From Candidatus Omnitrophota bacterium (GTDB lineage: Bacteria; Omnitrophota; Koll11; VGKN01): 14,527 bases of DNA. Position 1 is the first letter of the stretch, and each line of letters starts with the position of its first letter. This document shows positions 1-5,603 of the stretch, piece after piece. The notes beneath the pieces were generated by a model. That model searched no databases and was not told the DNA's origin. It was given only the letters and a program-made list of their open reading frames with translations. The stretch lies in assembly GCA_016867055.1 (NCBI GenBank), contig VGKN01000012.1, forward strand, positions 1 through 14,527, given 5' to 3'. Both the position numbers and the translations under genes were made by a program.

Positions 1-78
1 CAATATGAGAAAGACAGTGTTAGATTTAAATAGGCATAAATCTTGGAAAAAAGAATTTAATATTTTCTAGATAACTAT
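1..78. other. Window edge, no interpretable gene
   Basis: Two short reading frames run in from the left edge, one ending at a TAG at 31-33 and one at a TAG at 68-70. Either could be the last few codons of an upstream gene. The residues visible are too few and too uncharacteristic to name it. In related gene orders prmC often lies upstream of the threonylcarbamoyl-AMP synthase gene, but nothing here proves that. Confidence 0.2.
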
Positions 79-380
79 GGGTCCTGTCAAGGTTTGGTTT
101 TCGTCAATACAAGCAACACAATTCTCTCCGCTTGCTTGCGGTGCTCGGAGTATTCGGCTTGCCTTCTCCTACAAGCACCCCCATCCCCTTAGTCCCTTCC
201 TTAAGAGGTATAGGAAGGACTATCCTTGTAGGATTAAAGGGGCTAGTAGTAAAGCTGATTACGGAGAAGTCTCGCCTCATAAACTTACTCCTTATGCTCC
301 TTATGCTCGCTCCAAGAATTGGTTGCTCGGGTTTATTTGGTTTCCAAAGATATGACAAACACAAACCTTGCCACCCCAAT
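79..380. repeat. Long imperfect foldback (inverted-repeat) element
   Basis: The two ends are inverted copies of each other. The left end carries GTCAAGGTTTGG (86-97) and the right end read backwards carries GGCAAGGTTTGT (372-361), each followed by a T-rich stretch and GTCA. Further in, AGCAACACAATTCT (112-125) matches the complement of the segment near 311-326. The centre forms a hairpin: CCTACAAG (168-175) pairs with CTTGTAGG (225-232), and inside it AGTCCCTTCCT (191-201) pairs with AGGAAGGACT (212-221) with one bulged base and a 10-nt loop. No transposase is present, so this looks like a MITE-like or structured intergenic repeat. Open frames through it (77-355, 132-389) look like accidental translations. 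The right end overlaps the probable first codons of the following gene. Confidence 0.6.
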
Positions 381-1029
381 ATTAATTAACAGAAGAAAAA
401 GAAAAACGGAGAAAAGAATTTTAAGAAAGACAGAAATTTATGCTATAAATCCCGATAAACCTAATATAAAGATAATAAAAAAAGCAGCGAGGATTTTAAA
501 AGAAGGTGGTATAATAGCGTTTCCCACAGAAACGGTGTACGGCTTATTTACAAATTCGCTTGATAAAAATGCGGTTAAGAGATTATACGAGATAAAAAAA
601 CGTCCAAGAAATAAACCCTTTACGGTATTAATAAATAGATTTAGCGATTTGGATAAATTTGATGTCAAGATTACGCCTTATGCAAAAAAGATTTTAGAAA
701 AATTCTGGCCAGGTGCCTTGACAGCAATTTTAAAGACAGAAGAAGGAAAGAAGATAGGTTTTAGAATGCCTGATTACAGGGCGGTTAGTATGTTGCTTGA
801 AGAGACAAAACTTCCGCTTTTTGCGCCGAGTGCTAACTTATCAGGTAAAAAGGAATGCGTTAACGCCAAATCAATTCTTAGTACTTTCAATGGAAAAATA
901 GATATGATAATAGATGCGGGTAAAAGTCCTATTGGTATTCCGTCAACTGTGGTGGACCTGACAAACGATAAGCCGAAGATTTTAAGGGAAGGAGCAATAA
1001 AGTTAGAAGATATTTCAGTGATACCTTGA
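352..1029 (+). CDS. tsaC: L-threonylcarbamoyladenylate synthase (TsaC/YrdC family)
   Basis: This enzyme makes threonylcarbamoyl-AMP from threonine, bicarbonate and ATP, the first step of t6A37 formation on ANN-decoding tRNAs in the cytoplasm. Counting from the ATG at 352 the protein has 225 residues, the size of the single-domain TsaC form without the extra Sua5 domain. Visible signatures are PTETVYGL (58-65), the basic KKRPRNKPF loop (82-90), the SAN motif (160-162) and IPSTVVDL near the end. The start is uncertain. The first about 28 residues are very basic and unlike the family, and ATG 352 lies inside the right end of the foldback repeat and has only a weak ribosome site. A GGAG at 407-410 precedes a possible non-standard ATT start at 418. 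An upstream TTG at 319 is less likely. The phosphatase gene follows after 23 nt. Confidence 0.9.
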   Translation: MTNTNLATPILINRRKRKTEKRILRKTEIYAINPDKPNIKIIKKAARILKEGGIIAFPTETVYGLFTNSLDKNAVKRLYEIKKRPRNKPFTVLINRFSDLDKFDVKITPYAKKILEKFWPGALTAILKTEEGKKIGFRMPDYRAVSMLLEETKLPLFAPSANLSGKKECVNAKSILSTFNGKIDMIIDAGKSPIGIPSTVVDLTNDKPKILREGAIKLEDISVIP

Positions 1030-1052
1030 CACTCTGACACCGTAATCAAGTT

Positions 1053-1520
1053 ATGGACTTCAAAAACATAAAATCAATCCTTATAGTTTGCACAGGAAAC
1101 AGTTGCCGTTCCATAATGGCAGAGGGTTTTTTGAAAAAGATGTTAAATGAAAAAAAGGACATATCGGTTTTGTCCTGCGGCATTGCTGCGCCAGAGGGAA
1201 TGATGCCCACTCCTGAAGCAGTTAACGTTATGAAAGAGGAAGGAGTGGATATTTCATATCATAGGGCGAGGCGAGTTACAGATGAGATAATAAGAAATTC
1301 AGATTTGATTTTAGTTATGACAAATAGCCATAAGAATGAGATATTAACAAGGGTTCCCGAGGCAAAGGATAAGGTTTATCTTTTAAGAGAATTTGACGAC
1401 AGCGTTGAGAATATTTCAGATTTGGATATAGATGACCCCATAGGAATGCCTGTTGAGTTTTATAGGAATGTGCGCGATACCATAAAAAGGTCGTTAGAGA
1501 AGTTTGTGAAGTTGTTGTGA
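1053..1520 (+). CDS. Low-molecular-weight phosphatase, probable protein-arginine phosphatase (YwlE-like)
   Basis: The protein has 155 residues, normal for the low-molecular-weight tyrosine phosphatase fold. The P-loop CTGNSCRS lies at residues 13-20, giving nucleophile Cys13 and phosphate-binding Arg19. The general acid is expected in DDPIG, Asp128 being the likely residue. In the family, the residue before the second P-loop Cys helps separate arginine phosphatases (Thr in YwlE) from tyrosine phosphatases (Ile). Here it is Ser17, small and polar, which leans toward the arginine type but is not decisive. The position between tsaC and rpiB matches ywlE in Bacillus. No McsB kinase is visible in the window. 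No clear Shine-Dalgarno precedes ATG 1053, so translation may be coupled to tsaC. Confidence 0.85.
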   Translation: MDFKNIKSILIVCTGNSCRSIMAEGFLKKMLNEKKDISVLSCGIAAPEGMMPTPEAVNVMKEEGVDISYHRARRVTDEIIRNSDLILVMTNSHKNEILTRVPEAKDKVYLLREFDDSVENISDLDIDDPIGMPVEFYRNVRDTIKRSLEKFVKLL

Positions 1521-1524
1521 CTTA

Positions 1525-1559
1525 GTAACGCGTAATCCGTAACGGGTAACGAGCAATCA
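1525..1559. repeat. Heptanucleotide tandem repeat between the phosphatase gene and rpiB
   Basis: Five consecutive 7-nt units can be read: GTAACGC, GTAATCC, GTAACGG, GTAACGA and GCAATCA. The first four share GTAA in phase and the last is degenerate. The array fills most of the 60-nt gap and ends about 20 nt before the rpiB start. Similar GTAACG strings occur in the foldback at 3783-3946. Confidence 0.6.
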
Positions 1560-1580
1560 ATATAAGAATATGAGGATATT

Positions 1581-2039
1581 ATGAAAATTGCAATTGGTAC
1601 AGACCATGGCGGATTTGAGCTAAAAGAAAAGTTAGTAAAATTTTTAAAGAAAGAAAGCCATATTGTCAAAGATTTTGGCACAAATTCCTTAGAAAGTTGT
1701 GATTATCCTGAGTTTGGGATAAAGGTTTCAAGGGCTATCTCAAGCAGAAGGTTTGACAGAGGCGTTCTTATATGTAAGACAGGAGTAGGTTTTTCAATAG
1801 TTGCAAATAAATTTCCAAATGTTCGGGCAGTTGTGGCTAATAATATAAAAGTTGCAAAATTAAGTAGACAGCATAATGATACTAATGTGCTTGTCTTTGG
1901 TTCAATGTTTGTGAATTTTAAAAAAGCAAAAAAAATATTAGATATATGGCTTAATACATCCTTTGAGGGTGGCAGGCATTCGAGAAGGGTAAATCAGATA
2001 AAGATATTGGAGAAAAGATTATTAAAGGAGACAAGGTAA
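1581..2039 (+). CDS. rpiB: Ribose-5-phosphate isomerase B
   Basis: RpiB interconverts ribose 5-phosphate and ribulose 5-phosphate in the non-oxidative pentose phosphate pathway. The protein has 152 residues, typical for the RpiB/LacAB family. It opens with MKIAIGTDHGGFELK (Asp8, His9). The catalytic cysteine loop reads LICKTGVGFSI with Cys65 and the family Thr67-Gly68. SRQHND contains the expected His98, and FEGGRHSRRV near the end supplies the phosphate-binding arginines. One deviation is Lys66 where most homologues have Gly (ICGTG). The start at 1581 is supported by TGAGGA at 1571-1576. The stop codon abuts the glyA start, indicating a shared transcript. LacA/LacB-type sugar isomerase is the less likely alternative because the neighbourhood is a housekeeping one. 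Confidence 0.92.
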   Translation: MKIAIGTDHGGFELKEKLVKFLKKESHIVKDFGTNSLESCDYPEFGIKVSRAISSRRFDRGVLICKTGVGFSIVANKFPNVRAVVANNIKVAKLSRQHNDTNVLVFGSMFVNFKKAKKILDIWLNTSFEGGRHSRRVNQIKILEKRLLKETR

Positions 2040-3305
2040 ATGAATCTTTTAAGAAAAGTTGATTCTGAAATATTTAAGGCAATTTACGAAGAAACAGTAA
2101 GGCAAAGCAGAAACTTGGAGTTAATTGCATCCGAGAACTTTGTATCCGAGGCGGTTCTGGAGGCGCAAGGCTCTATCCTTACCAATAAATACGCAGAAGG
2201 ATATCCTAAGGGAAGATGGTATAACGGATGCGAATTTATAGACAAGGCAGAGGAACTTGCAATAGAGCGCGCCAGAAAACTCTTTAAGGCAGAACATGTA
2301 AATGTCCAGCCCCATTCTGGAAGCCAGGCAAATATGGCGGTATATTTTGCTATTCTGGAATTAGGCGATAAGGTGCTTGCTATGGACCTTGCCTGCGGAG
2401 GGCATCTCACCCATGGTCATCCCCACAATTTTTCAGGAAGATTTTTCAATATTAGAACATATGGTGTAAATAAAAAGACAGAAACAATTGATTATGATGA
2501 GATTCTTACTTTAGCAAAGTCATTCAAACCAAAACTAATATTGGCGGGTGCCTGTGCCTATCCAAGGACGATAGATTTTGAGAAATTAAGAAAAATCTGT
2601 GATAAGGTAGGTGCATATTTATTTGTAGATATGGCGCATATCGCGGGACTTGTAGCTGCGGGCGTTCATCCTACCCCTGTGCCCTATGCAGAGTTTGTTA
2701 CGACAACCACCCATAAGACCTTGCGTGGACCAAGGGGTGGAATGATTATCTGTAAAAAGGAATTTGCAAGACGCATTGATAGCCAGATTTTTCCTGGGAT
2801 ACAGGGTGGTCCCTTAATGCATGTAATCGCTAGTAAGGCAGTTGCCTTTAAAGAGGCGCTTTCCCCCACATTTAGTAAATATCAAGAGCAGATTGTAAAA
2901 AATGCAAAGACACTTGCAAACGCCCTAAGGGAAAAGGGTTTTAGATTGGTCTCTGGAGGTACAGATACCCATCTAATGCTTGTAGATTTAACGGATAGGG
3001 ATATAACAGGTAAAGATGCCTCCAGCCTTCTTGATAGGGCAAATATTACAGTAAATAAAAATCTCATACCCTTTGATACCAAGGGTGCATTTGTTACAAG
3101 CGGTATAAGATTAGGTACGCCTGCAGTTACCACGATGGGTATGAAAGAACCTCAGATGCAGAAAATAGCCACGCTTATTGATATGGTCTTCTCAAACCCG
3201 GATAACGAAATGGTTTTAGCGAAGGTTAAAGAAGAAGTTAGTGTCTTAACAAAGAATTTTCCACTTTATTCTAAGTTAATTAAAAAACTAAAGAGGTTAC
3301 TTTGA
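2040..3305 (+). CDS. glyA: Serine hydroxymethyltransferase
   Basis: This PLP enzyme converts serine and tetrahydrofolate to glycine and 5,10-methylene-THF, the main entry of one-carbon units for purine and thymidylate synthesis. The protein has 421 residues, the usual length. Visible signatures are [10 protein letters not shown] near the start, [15 protein letters not shown] (family usually has Y where W60 stands), [34 protein letters not shown], and the PLP lysine Lys226 in [25 protein letters not shown] and [13 protein letters not shown] are also present. The ATG follows the rpiB stop directly. The last codons overlap the dCMP deaminase start by 4 nt (TTGA), so the three genes are probably co-transcribed and translationally coupled. 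Confidence 0.97.
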   Translation: MNLLRKVDSEIFKAIYEETVRQSRNLELIASENFVSEAVLEAQGSILTNKYAEGYPKGRWYNGCEFIDKAEELAIERARKLFKAEHVNVQPHSGSQANMAVYFAILELGDKVLAMDLACGGHLTHGHPHNFSGRFFNIRTYGVNKKTETIDYDEILTLAKSFKPKLILAGACAYPRTIDFEKLRKICDKVGAYLFVDMAHIAGLVAAGVHPTPVPYAEFVTTTTHKTLRGPRGGMIICKKEFARRIDSQIFPGIQGGPLMHVIASKAVAFKEALSPTFSKYQEQIVKNAKTLANALREKGFRLVSGGTDTHLMLVDLTDRDITGKDASSLLDRANITVNKNLIPFDTKGAFVTSGIRLGTPAVTTMGMKEPQMQKIATLIDMVFSNPDNEMVLAKVKEEVSVLTKNFPLYSKLIKKLKRLL

Positions 3306-3775
3306 AGAGAAAAAGAGTAGATAGACCTGGTTGGGATGAGTATTTTTTAGAGATAGCCAGGCTTGTTTCAAAACGCTCAACCTGCCTCAGGCGCCAGGTG
3401 GGCGCGGTTATTGTAAAAGAAAGACATATCTTAGCAACTGGCTATAATGGCACTCCTTCTGGCATAACCCACTGCGAAATAACAGGCTGCCTGAGAGAAA
3501 AACTTAAGATTCCTTCCGGCGAGCGCCATGAACTCTGTAAAGGGTTGCATTCGGAACAAAATGCACTTCTTCAGGCGGCATACTATGGCATAAGCGTAAA
3601 GGATAGTATACTTTATTCAACCACACAGCCTTGCATTATATGTGCCAAAATGCTGATAAATGCGGGCATTCGCAAAGTTGTAATAGCAGAGGGATATCCA
3701 GATAAGATGGCAAAGGAATTCTTAGATGAAGCAGGAATTAGCTTGAGGATTATTGATAAGAAAAGAAAGAGGTAG
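3302..3775 (+). CDS. comEB: dCMP deaminase (ComEB-type, zinc-dependent)
   Basis: This enzyme deaminates dCMP to dUMP, the substrate of thymidylate synthase. That fits with glyA (methylene-THF supply) upstream and nrdR (dNTP control) downstream. The protein has 157 residues. The zinc site is clear: HSE at residues 83-85 (family usually HAE), with His83 as ligand and Glu85 as proton shuttle, and PCIIC at 110-114 with Cys111 and Cys114. [13 protein letters not shown] and [10 protein letters not shown] are also family hallmarks. Translation starts at TTG 3302, overlapping the glyA stop. A GAGG about 7 nt upstream within glyA can serve as ribosome site, and no ATG gives a better match to the family start. 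Confidence 0.93.
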   Translation: MKRKRVDRPGWDEYFLEIARLVSKRSTCLRRQVGAVIVKERHILATGYNGTPSGITHCEITGCLREKLKIPSGERHELCKGLHSEQNALLQAAYYGISVKDSILYSTTQPCIICAKMLINAGIRKVVIAEGYPDKMAKEFLDEAGISLRIIDKKRKR

Positions 3776-3782
3776 TATTTAT

Positions 3783-3946
3783 TTAAGGTTATTTTTTGGT
3801 AACGGTTAGGGTGACGAAGCCCGTATCGATTTCGTTAGACAAGGCTACGTAAAAAGAAGTAATAACGATTGACGTAACCGAAGGACAAAACGGGCATCGT
3901 AGCCGTAACCGATAAACTATAATTTAGATCTTAACCTAAACCTTAA
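3783..3946. repeat. Intergenic foldback repeat between comEB and nrdR
   Basis: The 186-nt gap holds nested inverted repeats. TTAAGGTT (3783-3790) pairs with AACCTTAA (3939-3946). GGTAACGG...GCCCGT (3798-3824) pairs imperfectly with ACGGGC...CCGTAACC (3890-3910). TTCG (3831-3834) pairs with CGAA (3879-3882), and TACGT (3846-3850) pairs with ACGTA (3872-3876) at the core. The whole gap can therefore fold into one long interrupted hairpin. No terminator T-run follows, and no ribosome site for nrdR is visible. It may be a MITE-like element or a processing/attenuation structure. Confidence 0.5.
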
Positions 3947-3961
3947 CCTGATTTATTTTCA

Positions 3962-4423
3962 ATGAAGTGTCCTTACTGTGGTAGTTTAGACAATAAAGTT
4001 ACCGACTCACGCCTTAAGAACAGCGGCTCATCTATTAGAAGGCGCAGGCAGTGCCTATCCTGCAAAAGGCGGTTTACCACCTTTGAATACGTAGAAGAAA
4101 TGCCGCTTATGGTGATAAAGAAAGACGGAAGGCGAGAGCCATTTGACAGAAAAAAACTCCTTGCAGGTGTTTTAAAGGCATGCGAAAAAAGGCCTGTTGG
4201 GATGGATAGACTTGAGGAGATAGTGGATATTATAGAAAGAACCCTCAATCAGAATTTTGAGCAGGAGGTTCCCTCCTCAGATATAGGCGAACTCGTTATG
4301 AAATATCTATATGAATTAGACGAGGTTGCCTATGTGAGATTTGCATCTGTATATCGCCAGTTTAAGGACATAAACCAGTTTATGAAGGAATTGAAAGGGC
4401 TTTTAAATACAAAGGCGAAATAA
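3962..4423 (+). CDS. nrdR: Transcriptional repressor NrdR
   Basis: NrdR senses ATP/dATP and represses ribonucleotide reductase operons. The protein has 153 residues, the standard length. The N-terminal zinc ribbon has CPYC at residues 3-6 and CLSC at 31-34, with the basic RRRR stretch at 26-29. The remainder, from about residue 49 ([17 protein letters not shown]) to about 139, is the ATP-cone domain. [13 protein letters not shown] is a strong family signature. It is the last gene of the housekeeping cluster and is followed by an intrinsic terminator. No convincing paired NrdR boxes were found in the window, and no nrd genes are present. Confidence 0.97.
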   Translation: MKCPYCGSLDNKVTDSRLKNSGSSIRRRRQCLSCKRRFTTFEYVEEMPLMVIKKDGRREPFDRKKLLAGVLKACEKRPVGMDRLEEIVDIIERTLNQNFEQEVPSSDIGELVMKYLYELDEVAYVRFASVYRQFKDINQFMKELKGLLNTKAK

Positions 4424-4443
4424 ATTCAGTAAAGAGCAATTTG

Positions 4444-4470
4444 CCCCACCTATGAGGTGGGACAGTTTTT
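4444..4470 (+). terminator. Rho-independent terminator after nrdR
   Basis: A perfect 7-bp GC-rich stem, CCCACCT (4445-4451) with AGGTGGG (4455-4461), closes a 3-nt ATG loop. A short spacer and TTTTT (4466-4470) follow. It lies 21 nt after the nrdR stop and separates the cluster from the toxin-antitoxin unit. Confidence 0.85.
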
Positions 4471-4479
4471 CACTCCACC

Positions 4480-4520
4480 TGGGATAATTTTTCCCATTTT
4501 CCCACTTGACAAAATTCCCA
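4480..4520 (+). promoter_or_regulatory. Operator-like hexamer repeats at the toxin-antitoxin promoter
   Basis: TTCCCA occurs at 4491, 4499 and 4515, spacings of 8 and 16 nt, with an inverted TGGGA at 4480-4484. The copies flank and overlap the -35 box at 4506. Regularly spaced sites here would suit autorepression by the antitoxin or the complex. The spacing is seen in the sequence; the regulatory role is inference. Confidence 0.4.
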
Positions 4521-4534
4521 CAATATGCTATATT
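4506..4534 (+). promoter_or_regulatory. Sigma-70-type promoter of the toxin-antitoxin operon
   Basis: TTGACA (4506-4511) and TATATT (4529-4534) are separated by exactly 17 nt. The expected start is near 4541, right at the Shine-Dalgarno GGAGGTGA (4541-4548), giving a very short leader of about 13 nt. Confidence 0.8.
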
Positions 4535-4553
4535 CTAATCGGAGGTGAATAGC

Positions 4554-4883
4554 ATGAAAGCCAATAACAAAGAAATCCTTTGTTCTCTTAACGAGAAGTT
4601 CGTACCCTTAGGAATTAAAACCATTGATTCAAAAAATAGAATCACTTTGGGAGAGAAAATTTTGAAACTTATTACTGCCCAAACAAGAGCCAATGAATTT
4701 CAGATTTTCTATGGTGAAGAGGGGGATATTTTATTAAGACCAATGGTATCAATTCCAAGCAAAGAGGTATGGGTCTACCGAAATCCAGAAGTTTTTAAAA
4801 GAATTAGACAGGGATTGACTGAGGCAAAAGAAGGAAAAGTTGAGAAAGCGAAAGATATAGATAAATTTCTTAAAAGTTTATGA
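4554..4883 (+). CDS. AbrB/SpoVT-like antitoxin
   Basis: The 109-residue protein begins at ATG 4554, placed 5 nt after a strong Shine-Dalgarno (GGAGGTGA). A GTG at 4545 is in frame but lies inside that ribosome site, so it is rejected as the start. Residues about 22-37 (KTIDSKNRITLGEKIL) match the swapped-hairpin AbrB DNA-binding pattern, with a later DILLRP strand typical of the same fold. The C-terminal half is charged and rich in Lys and Glu, as expected for the part that wraps the toxin. It overlaps the toxin gene by 4 nt (ATGA). It probably binds its own promoter. The AbrB assignment rests on short motif similarity only. Confidence 0.7.
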   Translation: MKANNKEILCSLNEKFVPLGIKTIDSKNRITLGEKILKLITAQTRANEFQIFYGEEGDILLRPMVSIPSKEVWVYRNPEVFKRIRQGLTEAKEGKVEKAKDIDKFLKSL

Positions 4884-5176
4884 AATACATCTTAAATTTT
4901 ACCCATACTGCCAAGGAGAGTATAAGGGAATTAAAAAGAAACCAGGGCCTAAAAAAGCACTATAAAGCAGTTACAAAAGCATTAAGATTTCTAAGTGAAA
5001 ATCCAGGACACCCTGGTTTACAAACGCATCTTTATCATTCAATAGAAGGTCCAAATGGCGAGAAAGTCTTTGAAGCCTATGCCCAGCAACATACCCCTAA
5101 TGCCTATAGAATCTTTTTCTACTATGGCCCTCAGAAAAGCGAAATCACAATTTTTGCAGTCACCCCGCACCCTTAA
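4880..5176 (+). CDS. RelE/ParE-superfamily toxin
   Basis: The 98-residue protein has the small basic toxin layout: an N-terminal strand (YILNFTHTAKESI), helices rich in Lys, and C-terminal strands with NAYRIFFYYGP and ITIFAVTPHP. Segments such as GPNGEKVFEAYAQ are characteristic of a widespread RelE/ParE-like family found next to small antitoxins. Such proteins usually cleave ribosome-bound mRNA or poison gyrase; the target of this one cannot be told from sequence. Start ATG 4880 overlaps the antitoxin stop, so expression is coupled. The gene is intact and full length for the family. Confidence 0.82.
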   Translation: MKYILNFTHTAKESIRELKRNQGLKKHYKAVTKALRFLSENPGHPGLQTHLYHSIEGPNGEKVFEAYAQQHTPNAYRIFFYYGPQKSEITIFAVTPHP

Positions 5177-5221
5177 ATAAAATTCCAAACTTAATGGACT
5201 CAATAACTCAATCCCGACTGT

Positions 5222-5241
5222 AGAGATTTCGCAGTATCTCT
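5222..5241 (+). terminator. Weak hairpin after the toxin gene
   Basis: AGAGAT (5222-5227) pairs with ATCTCT (5236-5241) around an 8-nt loop, followed only by TTCAT. It is the nearest candidate terminator to the toxin stop (45 nt away) but is AT-rich with no proper T-run. Confidence 0.3.
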
Positions 5242-5263
5242 TTCATAGTAACTTAAGTAACTT

Positions 5264-5304
5264 CCGCCACAAAACATGGCGGACCCGCCAAGTATTTTGG
5301 CGGG
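5264..5304. repeat. Two adjacent REP-like palindromes
   Basis: CCGCCA (5264-5269) pairs with TGGCGG (5277-5282), and immediately after it CCCGCCAA (5284-5291) pairs perfectly with TTGGCGGG (5297-5304) over a 5-nt loop. Both share the CCGCCA core and are much richer in GC than the surroundings. No T-run follows, so REP-like repeats fit better than a terminator. ATGGCGGAC recurs at 5455-5463. Confidence 0.55.
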
Positions 5305-5339
5305 CAATGAACTCTATAACTCAAAACTTCCCCTAACCC

Positions 5340-5367
5340 TTGACAAATCCTGAAAATATAGTATATT
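5340..5367 (+). promoter_or_regulatory. Probable promoter of the 1378-residue protein gene
   Basis: TTGACA (5340-5345) is followed after 16 nt by TATATT (5362-5367). Transcription would begin near 5374, just before the leader hairpin. Confidence 0.6.
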
Positions 5368-5379
5368 TATAGCAATAAC

Positions 5380-5440
5380 AAAAAGTCTATCAATGTAACT
5401 ATTGGTAGGTTTTTTAGTTGCGAGATAGAAAAGACTTTTT
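5380..5440 (+). other. Structured 5' leader hairpin
   Basis: Three nested helices can be drawn: AAAAAGTC (5380-5387) with GACTTTTT (5433-5440), TATC (5388-5391) with GATA (5424-5427), and AACTA (5397-5401) with TAGTT (5415-5419). The structure lies directly between the promoter at 5340 and the ATG at 5449. The closing GACTTTTT could also make it terminator-like. I do not recognise a known riboswitch. Confidence 0.4.
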
Positions 5441-5448
5441 AAAATTCT

Positions 5449-5514
5449 ATGAAAATGGCGGACAGGCGAAATCTGAGACTTAAAACAACCATTAGAATAA
5501 TCTCCATTATATAG
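5449..5514 (+). pseudogene. Signal-peptide-like fragment, out of frame with the downstream giant gene
   Basis: From ATG 5449 a 21-residue peptide reads MKMADRRNLRLK, then TTIRIISII, then TAG: a basic start followed by a hydrophobic stretch. The downstream 1378-residue frame is open from 5496 without any ATG, GTG or TTG before the GTG at 5604, and upstream of 5604 it encodes a hydrophobic segment (VLEIFLFSNFSLPL) and then NAYALVPPF, a plausible AYA cleavage site. Removing one TA from TATATA at 5508-5513 would fuse both parts into a normal signal peptide. This is inference; it could equally be an assembly error or a decayed start. Confidence 0.5.
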
Positions 5515-5603
5515 TATTAGAAATATTTCTCTTTTCTAACTTTTCCCTACCTTTATCCCAAATAACCCAAATCTCTAATTCAACAACAAACGCCTATGCC
5601 TTA

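Noticed and set aside
77..389. Open frames on both strands (77-355, 132-389, 104-379) before tsaC
   Set aside because: They lie inside a foldback repeat, have odd composition (Pro/Ser/Tyr/Arg-rich without motifs), overlap one another, and lack ribosome sites.
4545..4553. GTG at 4545 as antitoxin start
   Set aside because: The codon is inside the Shine-Dalgarno sequence that serves ATG 4554.
5264..5304. GC palindromes as an intrinsic terminator for the toxin gene
   Set aside because: No T-run follows either stem.
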